The notes beneath the pieces are model-generated. The model was not told where the DNA came from. It saw only the letters and a list, made by a program, of their open reading frames with translations, and made no database searches. From positions 1-64,000 of the forward strand of contig RMBW01000005.1 in assembly GCA_004009845.1 (NCBI GenBank): a stretch of DNA of 64,000 nt, read 5' to 3'. The stretch is from Davidsoniella eucalypti (taxonomy: Eukaryota > Ascomycota > Sordariomycetes > Microascales > Ceratocystidaceae). This document shows, piece by piece, positions 42,801 to 54,536 of the stretch; the first letter of the stretch is position 1; the number at the start of each line of letters is the position of its first letter. The translations under genes and the position numbers were made by a program.

Positions 42801-45800
42801 CTTTCCAGAAACGTGGGTGAGGAGGGGGCGTGGCCGCATCAGCTCTACTGCTATTCATATTGCCTATAGCCAAAACGTGTAAGAAGTCACGACCTTGCAG
42901 TCATGGCGGTAATGCACTAGTCATATTTCATTAATATTGTTCTCGTCGTATACTACACATCTCTGTGTTTGCATCATATATATTCGAACAGGCTCTATCT
43001 TGGTCATATCGTGCCGGCCTGGCATGCTACGTGGAATCGACGAGGCGCCAGTGTGTCAAATAGACAGGCAAGCCAGTTCTCATCTTTGCAGGCCACAACT
43101 CATCATGATGTACGATGAGGATGTACGGTGAGGCTATACCATGTATCACGACTGGCACCACCACTGCCCACCACTATAGAAGCAGATAGATTCTAGGCCG
43201 GCGGCTGTGCTTGGCCAAGTCACAACTGTGCAGACACTCCCTCACAGCCGGGCCTGCTACTTGCCACCATTGCTTGCACATGTTCTGCCACAGAATGTCT
43301 GTATACACCACTTACACGATTGCCTCGCCAGCTAGCCGCGTTTCGGGCATCTGGGCTCTCCCCTTCTGCCACACTGCCAATGCCATCGTAGCAGTCGTAG
43401 TCGTAGCTATACCTTACTGGCTTGCCACCACTCTTCTTCTTTTTCTTTTTCAGGCATATGCAGGCACCTTTTGCCCGTGCACTGCGACGCTCTCCTGCAG
43501 CACGCCTTGGTTGTTCGTCTGGGGCATAAGTGCTAGTTCTTGGCGGGGGATTTACAGGCGGTATTGCTTATAACTCACTGTAGCAGAAAATTCACAGTGC
43601 TCTTACTTGCTAAACTCGTCCTGACCGTTGGAGAAAACTTGGCGCCAAAACAAGGCATTGTTGCAAAACTAGTCACTTTCTGTCATTCTGGCGTCTGGTG
43701 TTCATTTCTACAAAGCACTATTAGTGTGACTCGCAGATAAAGATTCTCTAGTCCTGGCTATCACGGCAGCTCCTCCAAAGCTGCACGGCTATCGGCAACT
43801 TAGTCAGCTTTTCTTCCTTGCCAATCTCTGCTTTAGGCCTTCGCCGGCTTACTGATAGTCTGATAGTGGCCGACCAGCCAAGCACTAGGCTCGTCCAACA
43901 GCGTATCCATTCACCAAGAGCCACCGTTGGCTTTTGTTACCATGCAGCCGGTCAGCTACGGAGCATGGAATTCCAGATTTCTAGGCCCTTTTCCATCATC
44001 TGGATATACGCACTATGAATCGAATTAACTCCCGTGGCTCGGTGGTGGTGTAAGAGATGGCCATTGATACCTTCCATAACAGGCAGCATCTGCTACCACC
44101 ACTACACCACCAATCACCAACAAAGCGTGGCCCGGAAAGTAATCACGGCTGGAGCTCGTTGGCGCATCTGCTGGCTCTTGATTCCAGTTCCACCGCTTCT
44201 TTGCCCGCTCTTCTTGTGTGAAAAAGAGAGTTTCGTAGGCGGGCTGACTTGGCATTGTAGCCTAGGCCGCCCTCTCCGCTTCTCTTTGGTCTCTGTGACA
44301 TCTCTGGCCTCTTAGGTCCGCAAGCGACGATGACAAGCTTCCCCACGCCTAAAACGCCAGTCGAGCTGACAAGTCACAAGTTGCTCTTCCATTACCCCTC
44401 CGTGTCCATCTGGCCTCTGCCTATTTGCCTATTGGATTTGCCTATACCCACAGCTTCTGTAGAGGAATGTCAAGTGCTGTCTTTTCGCCCTGTAAATGAT
44501 GGCAGTAGTAGTGTTGAAATAAGCCACTGAGCGCCGATATGTAGACAGTCTTCGCCTCAGCCATTCCGGGAAATTCACTAAAAGACTGCTGATCGTCCAG
44601 AGTCGCAGATACAACCCTTCCTGCCCTGCCTAGTTTCAGCCTCGGAAGCCCGCTCTGCGAACTGATTGACTGGGTCGCGCGTACCCGATATCTCAAGATG
44701 CCTGATGAAAGAAGACGTTGTATATCAACTAACACCTACCCTTGCTACGCCCGTTAGCCAAGTTAAGCTCCGCCAGGCTAGGCTGCGGGCTAAATCTAGA
44801 CTCGTGCCGGCCTTGAAGAGGAACATGACTCGTCACTTTTGTCCTTTTTCTGACTCTTTTTTGCTGCCTATATTGGCACATATCTGTATTCTATGCATCT
44901 TTACGGCCTCCCTAATGGCGTCTACCAGTCCAGAATGGCATATTCACAGCATATAGTCCGCAGTTCGCCTGAAATGAACATGGCTATGGTGAAGTGAAGG
45001 TTTCATTGCTACCTGGGTGACTATCTAGACGACGCCGTGACATCCTTTCCTCGACGTGAACAGCAAATCAAAGCTCTAGGCTTGAAAACTCGGAATATTC
45101 AAGGCCCAGTTGATGAACTGCATGTGAGCTCTGCATCGTATAGTTTTGTTGTGGTTTCACTGCCATTCCTACGACACTTCCACCGACAAACAAACAAACA
45201 GCCTACAATTCGATGCCTGGCTTCCTGCTCTGCCTAAAGCATATCTTTTCTTTGTGTATGCTTGGCCGGTCTGAGAATCTGTATTCAAGAGACGGCCAGC
45301 TCTTTCTTCGGTCTTTTGTTTTTCTCCCACTGGATCAGAGTGGATTGTAAGACGACGAGACTACACACTCCATATCTTTTCATCTTCATGCCGTCACGTT
45401 GGCCCGGTATCCGGTTTGTATCGTTTCTTTCGGACTGAGCCCTGCTTGCTTCAATGCCGCTTTAACGGGCTAGAAGGAACTAAAGCGCACCCGCTGTCTG
45501 CATTTCATTGTAGCCGTCAATTCTCCTGGTTCGTACCTACATCAAGGCATGACAGATACAGTATGTACGAACATGGGATGCTACTAGACTAGTCTACCAG
45601 ATACAGCTTCTCCCTGGTTTCCGTGAACAAGGGGCGAATTGGCTTCCGAACTACACCTTAATGGCGTAGATGTATGCACTAACCCGCCTGTTCTCCTTCC
45701 GGCCCCTTGTCCCGCCGCCTGTCCGGCTACAACCGGCGTTGTGGTACCAGCGCACCAATGTATCTCCCTGCCTAAACCAAGCCATCCCTTGCCATTTCGC

Positions 45801-46688
45801 TTTTTACGCAAATGCGGGTTTCCGTGCAGTGTAATCTGCTTCTATTATTCTATCATGGCTCTGGTGACACTTCCCTAAGCTCAAAGAGGGAACATGGAAT
45901 AGAGCTCGTATAATCTACATCGTTATATAGACTAACCCTGATCGGTGTTTTTGATGCCCTGGCTTGTCTTCTTAGGGTTCTGGGTCACTACTACACGATA
46001 TTGTAACTCTAGGTTGATCATGCCGAGAATATATAGCCAATAGTCTCGTGTTCACATCACCTCTGCCATCCAGGTGATCTTCACCGCCATGTTTCAGGCG
46101 CCAACAATGCCTTTTGGTCCATCACATATCGAATGAATGAAATTCACAGCATGATACGTTTCCCATGTCTCGTAGACAACTGTGGCCACCAACATGCCGT
46201 TTTTTTTTCTACTTACCCCCCTCCGTCTCTCTGTACCTGCTATGAGTAAAGAAAAAGCAAACACGGCGTTCATTGGGCTTGCGTGCACTTTAAAAGTGGC
46301 GTAGCAAACATGGAATGCTATGTTGCACTTGGGCGACTAACATAAAGCACGCCTGTCACGCACTCGTTTTGCTGTCTATGGCTGGAAGTCGGTAAGAGAC
46401 AATAGTACGGGAGTTCTTTTCAACGTGATACACTCACATGTTACGGTAGAACAGAACGGCATTCGGTCAAAGGTAGAGATATAGATATAGATATTATGTA
46501 TATTGAATAGCAACGGGGGTATAATAACTAGAGGGGGGGGTATATAAACATACAAAAACGAAATAGCAAACACAGCAAATACAACAACAAGTGTGACGCA
46601 TGGTCGACGACCTTTACGAATAGTTTTCACAGTAACAAAGAACCGGTATGTGGCAAATTGATAGACAACTAGACACATATCAGCAGAC
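39867..46688. other. 6.8-kb region without a supported gene
   Basis: No frame shows a recognisable domain, and frames are short on both strands. The first 70 bp and stretches near 40.1-40.3 kb are purine-rich on the plus strand, probably the leader and promoter of the adenine phosphoribosyltransferase gene. CT tracts also occur at about 40801-40828, 41419-41443 and 43432-43452. G+C content is similar to that of genes rather than A/T-rich decay. It may hold noncoding transcripts or a gene with many small exons that I could not assemble. Confidence 0.5.
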
Positions 46689-48791
46689 TCAAGATTTTTT
46701 GAACTGGAGACGGATGATAGAGAACATCATGTTTTGCAGTACATGCAACGTCACTGCCGCACTAGTAGGCAAGAGCTCGGGCCAGACAACGAGATCCATC
46801 TTGCCTTCCAAGTCAACATCGACGCCGTAGATATAGCGAATCAAGAGCCGCACGATCATCGCAGCAGCAAGCTCACAGGCCCACGTCACCAGCGACGACC
46901 AGTACGTCAGCCTGAACGTATATGGCTCATCTAAATCATCAAAGGCGAAATATGGATAGAGGTCTTTGTTTGAGCCAAAGTGAAGAACTGCAACACTTCC
47001 GATGAAGGCAGCCATTGATGCGTTCTCGGCAATGAATCGAATAAAAACATTGCGGAGGCAGAGCTTCTGGTAACCTGCGTAACTTTGCGTGCTGAGGCGA
47101 AGAGAGATTAAAATACGGTAGAATGTTTGGGACATCGTTAACGGGACCAAGAAGATCAAGGAGCTACTAGAAAGAAGTTGGAGCCAAAGAAACTGAGTTG
47201 GCGATCTAAGGCGTGCATATAGAGCGCGGACATATGTCTGATATGTGATCATGTAGTAGCTAAAGCCGAGAGTTAGCAACGATTTAAGCCATATGGCGAT
47301 TGTCATGACCTACAGCTTGAAGATCCAACTTAGCGGATAACTTCCAACTCGTTCGCCTTCACGCACACCCAGAATCCAGCCCGTTAGCATGTCCAACAGA
47401 TGTACCGTGACTACCCAGCTATAGACATAGATGATGGTTTCCCACGATCCATGTGGTAGAGTGCGTAGATAGATCTCGGCATATGCCTCTCCGATAAGAT
47501 ATGCTGACAGGCCAACTGTGAGGGCAAGGCAAAACCAGATAAAGCGCACAAAACTAGCCGGTAACCAGCTCCTTCTCATAGCCACAGCCCCAGGCACTCT
47601 GCCTCGCTGGTTGCCTGGGCCGCTATTAGTACCTTGCAATGTAGGGTCTTCAAAAGTGTCAGGCTGTAGCATTCGCCGGCGCGTAGAAGCCGTGGCATGA
47701 TGTGATATAGTATCTTGTTCTCCTGTCCACCATGAAGTCGTGAAGATTCGCTGGGTCTCCGACAAAGACTTGCGCAGGCCAAGATGGCGCTCATTGAAGG
47801 TCAATATCATAAAGGCGATCATGACAGGCATTGCCATGATAAAGAATGACCAACTAATCCATGAAGTGTTGTGTCTAGTAAGGAACTCTGTTTCGGGGCG
47901 GTAGTAGATGGGAATAGGCGCGGCGGTGCCAATGATCGCTACAAGGCTCAAAGTGAGAGGAAACCCTAATCGTTTCGGCCACCAGTTGAGATTATAGATG
48001 TTGAACACCTTCGTTATCCACATCAACGCAACCAGGTTGTAGGAGCCATAAAAGACTATGAGGAAAAACCAAAAGTTAACCTCTACTCGGGCAGCTCCAT
48101 GGCCGGGAAGCGCGCCAAGTACGCGGTGATAGATGGCGTGCGCCAATGTAGTGGCCTCTTGCGACTCATTTTGATCTGAGTCCGACAGATCGTACTGCGG
48201 GAATGGGATAGCACACCAGGTAATAGCCAGTAACGCAGGTAGTATGACTAGCACGAGGTACCGGTTATACCATTTGTTAACAGCCCGCTTCACCGTGCTT
48301 TGGCGGGGTTGGATGTAGAGATTTACGATTTTCCTATGCATACGATTCGATATGCGCCCCGATCGCGACCAGGCCGACTTGGCCAGATGGCGCACTCCTC
48401 CTCTATGCAGACTCGAATCGTTGAGAGAGTCGTCCTCGCTACTTGAGCCGTGCTCTTCGGAATCTTCGTTCTCCGACTCACTGCTGTCACTAGCCTCCAG
48501 ATCGGGCACCATGATGGCGCCGTAGCCCGCATGGACACTGCCTCCCGAAGCAATCTGTTGCATGCCGCGAGTGTTGATACTATCATAGCCTCCGTTATTC
48601 TGGACGCCTCCATGGGGGCGCCGGTTGCCTGGGTGTCGATCGGACGCCAATAGGCCGATTTGAGCGCGGCGGAACGGCGGTTCCGGGGTGCGGGGTGGGA
48701 CGGCGCGGAATCGGCCGAGCAAAGGCGCGGCATCTGGCTGGAAACGGGCGGCCGAGTCGGTCCCTTGGGTGAACTGGAAGAACGACGGCAT
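46689..48791 (-). CDS. Multipass membrane protein, conserved fungal family of unknown function
   Basis: CDS complement(join(46689..47259, 47314..48791)), 682 aa. ATG at 48791-48789 (a GTG just before it was not used). The intron of 54 nt runs GTAGGT...TTTAG; without it an in-frame TAG stops the protein after SWIFKL. After splicing the sequence continues YYMITYQTYVRALYARLRSP, which restores a membrane protein. The first 165 residues are hydrophilic with an acidic Ser/Glu/Asp-rich section, then a basic stretch. About nine to ten hydrophobic segments follow, in two groups. The motif GVREGERVGSYPLSW lies between them, and HFGSNKDLYPYF near residue 600. I recall similar uncharacterised proteins in filamentous fungi but no function. 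Location (plasma membrane or an organelle) is not evident. Confidence 0.82.
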
Positions 48792-50747
48792 CACGGCAAC
48801 ATTGCGGCTGAATCGATGCTAGCAAAAAGAAAAAGAGCGCAGGAAAGAAAGAAAGGAGGGAAGAAAAGCACAAGGCCAGAATAAGAAAAAAGGCCAATCT
48901 AGTGTTGCCTCAACAAAAAGTTTAACGAGCCGGAGGAAGAGGCAAGGAGGGCTACAAGGGCAAGGTTGAGCAGTGCTTGAGCTTTATTGATAGCGTTCGT
49001 TGGCATGTGAGAGGCCAGCATCAGCATTAGACAGGCCGTATCAGTGCCTACTATTCTAGTACTAGAATAGAGCCGGCCATACAGTGAAGCGCTGATACAA
49101 TGCACGAAGGCAATGCTGGAATAAGGATGAAGCGTAGGCTTGACGATCTTGGTAGCGGAAAGAAAACAAACAAGGCTTGCCGGGGAAACCATCAATCAGC
49201 GCTCGGTACTGACTGTGAATCGAATATCTTTCTTGTGCTCTGCTCTGCAGTTTCAATGCGTGTGGGCTACTCCTCATCCAGCATTGCAGTTCACTTTGGC
49301 TTTGTGGCAATGAAAAGATCGATGTAGCGCTAGATTGGCAGCCGGCCTGTCGCATCCCTGTAGATAAGCTGCTACAACGATACAAATATCTGTACGCACT
49401 AATAGCCAGTCGTGCTACTGCTAGTCAGCAGCAAAATGGCAGCACTAATGTGACAATGCTGTTAATGTGCGCATGGCAGCCATTTGACCGCTGCGATGCA
49501 CCACTGGCCGACAGCCAAAAAAAATGGTTCAGTAAACGTCATCCTAGAGGGGGCTGATCCACCCCAACCACTCGCCGCCTGCAGCAACAATACAGCTGGT
49601 AGTAGATACAGCCAGTAATAGAGAGGCTCGAGGTTCAGGGTGGTCTGTAGCAGAGAAAGTCGGTCGTACGCACAGTGGACACACGGGTCGTTTAGCAGTG
49701 AAGCTGCGATCTGAGATGCCGTCAGGAGCTGAAGCCACGGCTCCAGGCGGTCGCCAGAGCATGGCTTCGTTATACATCTGTATGGTAGACTTCAGTGATT
49801 TGGCAGAGTAGCCAATACCGGCCTCATCCTGCTGCATACTCTGCATACAGCTATCTGCACGCCATCAACTCAAGACTGCACTCATGCTAGCCAACACAGA
49901 CAGCCTAGCTGCACACCCGCACTTGAATGATTTGTTATGTTCCGTGGCCTTGGCCTGGGATATCGTCTGCCGGCCATGCTAAGCTGGGTACTTTCCGCAA
50001 TCTCACACTGCCCGCCAACCAAAACTCTTCGTGGGCACATGATTCCACGGCGTTCTGTGGCCTTCCTTCTCTGCCTACGCAACTATCACCAGTCCAGGAA
50101 GGAGCAACTCTTCATGTCTAGGTAAACGAGAGCAATCAACGCCGACAACCCTCGGCATTCCTAAACCCTAATTGTGCCATATGTTGCTACCGCCATTTCG
50201 ATTGTTCATTTAGTGTGTCCGAACCCCTATGCGCGACTTTCCCAGATTGCTTCTTGGTTTAATCTGATAGAAACCCCATTTATCGGTTCAATCTGAAAGA
50301 TAACAGCACCCTTGCCCTTCAGTTGCTAGCCAGGCCAAACCAACCCCGCCTTACTTGGTTTCTTAGGCTCAAACACTGGCCAAAAACCACAAAAGTAGCT
50401 CCAGCCTGGCCACTGATTCGCTAATCTGAGCCTCTGTAGCATTTTGCAGCTTATTTCCAATTGCCCGTTCTTTCTATTGCAGCCATCGCTAAGGTTGAAG
50501 CAGCATCGGTCAACTTGGCGCATATCCTTCCTTGATTTCTCATACCCAAGCGGACTTTTGTCTTTGTATTTTCAGCAGACTCTGCCCGTGCTGACACTCT
50601 AACATTACAGCCCTCTCAATCCATTCCTTGGTATCACCACCTACAGTGACTGTTTCGTCTCCTTTTTTTTCCAATTCTTCCTGTCCTCAAGCCTAACATT
50701 GTCAGCCTTGCCCTATCCATTCATATCCATAAATCGTGGTTCCAACA
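48792..50747. promoter_or_regulatory. Divergent promoter region of membrane protein and dsk2 genes
   Basis: About 2 kb between two divergently transcribed genes. No frame is convincing. A perfect 20-bp palindrome lies at 49051-49070. The dsk2 side ends in a pyrimidine-rich leader (about 50610-50700). Confidence 0.5.
49051..49070. repeat. Perfect 20-bp palindrome
   Basis: CTATTCTAGTACTAGAATAG equals its own reverse complement and has no loop. Its position in a divergent promoter would suit a dimeric regulator, but this is inference. Confidence 0.75.
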
Positions 50748-52033
50748 ATGTCCGAAGCTCCTGTCCAGGAAATCACCTTCAAGGTCAAGGCATCGGGTGA
50801 CCGCTTGCATACAATCATCATCCATGATAACGTCACTGTCAAGGACCTAAAGCAGAAGCTTTCTAGCGAAGATTTCGAAAACATCCCCATTGAACGCCAG
50901 CGCCTAATCTACTCTGGCCGTGTCATGAAAAACGACGACACTCTTGCGATCTACAAAATCAAAAACAACAACACTATTCATCTCGTGAAGAGCGCTGCCA
51001 GCAATCCCACGCCTTCGACTGCCGCCGCTGCCGTGCCTGCTGCTCCCGCTGTGCCTACCAATATCGCCGCTGGCACCAACAACGACCCTTTGGCTGGCTT
51101 GACTGGTGCGCGTTACGCCGGCCATGTCCCACTACCGAGCCGCGACATGTTCGGCGCCGACGGTGGTGTAAGTTTCACTCTCAACCTCCCATTCTCTCCA
51201 TCTAGCCATCTAACACTATCGACCTCATCACTAACAATTGCCAAACACTGTAGATGGGCGCCCCTCCCTCCGAAGACGAGCTCGCCCGCATGCTGGATGA
51301 CCCCTCTGTGCAACAAACCCTGAACGCCGCCCTCGACAATCCTCAGTTCATCGATCAAATGATTCGCATGAATCCCCAGCTTGCTAGCATCCCTAATATC
51401 CGCGAAATGTTCCGGTCGCCCGTTATGCGCCAAATGCTCACAAATCCCGACATGATGCGTATGAGTGCTCGTCTATCACGTTCTATGGGTGGTAGCCCGG
51501 GTGGTCTAGGCGGCGCTGGTGCCAACTTTCCCGCTCCTGGAATCACAGATAATAGCCAAGACTCAACTACCTCGTCGGCAGGCAGCGCTGCGAATGCAGC
51601 CAACAACTTCAACCCCGCCGCTTTCTTTGGTGGAGCCAATGCGGCAGATAACCCTTTTCTGGCTCTGTTCAACCCTTCCGGTGGTGCTGCCGCTCCGGGA
51701 TCAGGCCCTACACCGGCCGCGACGGGTGGTGCTACCGGTGGAAGCAACAATGCCGCTGGTAGCGTGCCGAATCCTTTTGTTTTCCCAGGCATGTCTCCCT
51801 TCACTAGCCCCGAAGCCATTCAAGAGGTCATGGCCCTACTCGGAGGTCTGAACGGCGTTCTCCCCGGTGCCTCGGCCCCTTCTGATAGTCGGCCTCCGGA
51901 GGAACGTTATGCTGAGCAACTTAGACAATTGAATGATATGGGCTTCTTTGATTTTGATCTTAACATCGCTGCCCTACGAAGAAGCGGTGGTAGTGTACAG
52001 GGAGCTATAGAGTATCTTCTTAGCAGCATCTAG
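50748..52033 (+). CDS. dsk2: Ubiquilin/Dsk2-like ubiquitin shuttle protein
   Basis: CDS join(50748..51167, 51254..52033), 399 aa, intron 86 nt (GTAAGT...TGTAG, phase 0). Start is the ATG at 50748 (ATGTCCGAAG); in-frame GTG upstream ignored. An N-terminal ubiquitin-like domain (about 6-80) includes VTVKDLKQKL, ERQRLIYSGRVMKND and NNNTIHLV. The central Sti1-like helical part (about 140-215) is Met/Pro-rich: FIDQMIRMNPQLASIPNI and MRQMLTNPDMM. A Gly/Ala/Asn-rich linker follows. The C-terminal UBA domain (about 355-398) has RPPEERYAEQLRQLNDMGF and AIEYLLSS. Dsk2 carries ubiquitinated proteins to the proteasome by binding the proteasome with UBL and ubiquitin with UBA. Domain order and length are as expected. 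Confidence 0.96.
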
Positions 52034-52494
52034 ACGGGACAAAATATTAGTGTTTTTCTTGCCTTGTTAATTGCTTTCTCTAATGCCCACCACTTTTCTA
52101 TTATGAGTCTTGATTCCCTCTATCCTTCTATATTTTCATTCATACAAATGTTTATGATGATGAGCATCTTATAAAAACATCACATCCACCCATGTCAACC
52201 TACCTGTTGTTCATTTAACAATCATGTATTATATCTACCGTATATTATGTAGTTTCTACATGCATGAGATTTCCATTTTTACCGATATTTGAACCTTGTC
52301 CATTTTCTTCTGATATCTCATATCTATTTGAACTTTTATACCATAGGGTTACGAATTAACCCTGATAACTGACCCACTATCATCATCAAACGCTCTATAC
52401 ATGTTTGTAAACTACCTTCATCTTCTTTTTACTTATTCCATTGTAGAACATATTCAAACTCATTCGATTTATCCATAAATTGCGGGATTCTAGT
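52034..52494. other. Intergenic dsk2-npr2
   Basis: A/T-rich sequence holding the dsk2 3' flank and the npr2 promoter; the two genes are tandem. Nothing else seen. Confidence 0.6.
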
Positions 52495-53914
52495 ATGACG
52501 ATTCAAGGTATATTTTACGCGCGCTTCTTGCGTGAGAAAGGTATTGTTGATCTTATGAAAATAACCACTTATATAAAAACATATCTACTATGTGCATACT
52601 AATAATATATTGCTTCAAGGCCCGACAATCATGGCCCAAAGTCCCCCTGACTGTATGGGGTCAAGCCAAAAGGGACTCGTAGACTTCGACGTATTGCAAG
52701 AATACATCATTCCACGCAAAGCATTCTGCAATAGATTTTTGACCGTACGCGATCCGGATCGAAAGTATGCCGTGCTCGGATTTCCAGTCCTGATTCCGCA
52801 TTCCAAATACGTGCGCAATGAGTTCATCTTCAACTTTGGATTGATCGTCGACGCCGATACGGCGATCGAGCCGTATGCGCGCGTGGTCCGTCGGTTAGCG
52901 GTGACGTTTTCGGAGATGGAGAAGCAGAACGAGTATCTCTCGGCCCAGGAGGACGCTGATGGGCTGATTGCTGTGCAGCCTTTGAGTGCAGCTGGGAGCA
53001 TGCAAAATGGCCGACGGCCGATTGAGGCTTTGCTGGAAATTGTCAAGTCGGACCTGAACTATTATGGCGAATGCATGATTCCAGTCGGTAGGCTTTCGCT
53101 ATTATGCCTTTACTGGCCGATGAGTATGACGCTGACATGTGCTATTCTAGATGAGGCAAACACCGTTAATATGAAGCTGTTCCCATCGCATCAGACACCC
53201 GTTATAGTCGAGGGATGGCATGTTCCTGTCGCCAAGGTAAAGTTCGAAGGGATCGTTGATTCAACGTGGGACCTGACGATGAAGAAAGTAATCGCTCATA
53301 TCGACGGAGTATCCGATGTACGGCGAATCGCATGGCAGGCCGATGTGGCGCTGCCTTTAGCCAAGACCGCCCTACGCCATCTTCTGTACTACGACACCAT
53401 CTTACTTCTCGACATGTTCTTTTTTTCGTCTTGCTATGCCCCACAGCCCGATGGGTTGCGCGACTTTGTGGCCAACGTGGACGGCATCATTGACGAGTGT
53501 ATCGCCTATGTGTGCATCCACAACCTTCGTGCTAGCTTATCGCACTTCCAAATGATCCGGCTCATGACTACCTTTACTTTTGGTCGTTCAGTGAGCGAAT
53601 GGCTTTGGATGCATGCCGAGACAGGCTTCGATGTCCTCTGCTTTGTAGATGTGCGAAGACTCTGCCAGTTTGGCGCTATTAAGGGCATTCTCTACCGTGT
53701 GCATAAACATATAGTCTCTAGACAATATCTAGCGCAACTTGCTACGGGACAGGCCAAGCCACAAGAGGGAGGCGACCCGCTGCAAAAGTACATGGATGGA
53801 TGCAGTAACTTTGATCGTATCATCACAGAGCAGGATCTTACCGACAAAGAGATCCTCAACAAGCTGCGCGAGTGGAAAGTGCCACACGGAGATATGACTT
53901 TATTATACTATTAA
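52495..53914 (+). CDS. npr2: Npr2-like nitrogen permease regulator, SEACIT/GATOR1 subunit
   Basis: CDS join(52495..52540, 52620..53087, 53151..53914), 425 aa. The short first exon (ATG at 52495) encodes MTIQGIFYARFLREKG, the conserved N-terminus of Npr2/NPRL2. Joining it to exon 2 gives G-PTIMAQSPPDCM in the correct frame. Intron 1 (79 nt) starts GTATTG, has a branch-like ACTAAT and ends CAAG. Intron 2 (63 nt, GTAGGC...TCTAG) is a multiple of three without an in-frame stop. Further signatures are YIIPRKAFCNRFLTV, VLGFPVLIPHSKYVRNEFIF, NTVNMKLFP and LLYYDTILLLDMFFFSSCYAP. Npr2 with Npr3 and Iml1 inhibits TORC1 when nitrogen is short, at the vacuole. The amino-acid permease 22 kb away is a thematic but not a linked partner. 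Confidence 0.9.
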
Positions 53915-54536
53915 GTTACAAAATTATTTTACATATTAGGAATACAGGACATGAATACAACATACAATGAATGTAGCTATATCAATGGCTTCTACAACAA
54001 ACAACATCTCTGCAACATCATTATGACCTTCGGAGTGAGCTAACATAAAGAGCAGTCCAACCATCAGGAGCTCCATGACGTATACTAGCTCCTTGCTCAA
54101 TCAGAATACGGAAAACTGTCCAGCATGGATATGTGTTTCCGCCATAAAGCACGTAGTCTTTGCTTGGGCCTTTGCAAGTTTATAAGTCCCTGTTAGATCG
54201 GCTTCTTTGTTCATACAATGCAAACACTCAGTTGGAACATTGGGACAGTTTTCTAGTATCTCGAGCAATCTTTTGTGTTGCTACATGATATCTAGTGATA
54301 CTCAAATATTCTTATCGTGATTTCATAGCCTCTGTCTAGTAATTTCCGGCTTGAATTTTTATCACACAATTTTTGACACCACCATTTGATCTAGTTACAC
54401 ATGTTTTGAATTGGTTGACTAACGGACGCTTCGCCTTCGATACAATGGTGATTATAAGTAATAATACAATAAAAAATACAAGATGAAAACTTTTTTTTTC
54501 CATGTCAAAAATGCCCTTAAAAAGTTCTGCACAGCC
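53915..54536. other. Convergent intergenic region npr2 / mitochondrial TyrRS
   Basis: A/T-rich 3' flanks of two converging genes; no further gene seen. Confidence 0.6.
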
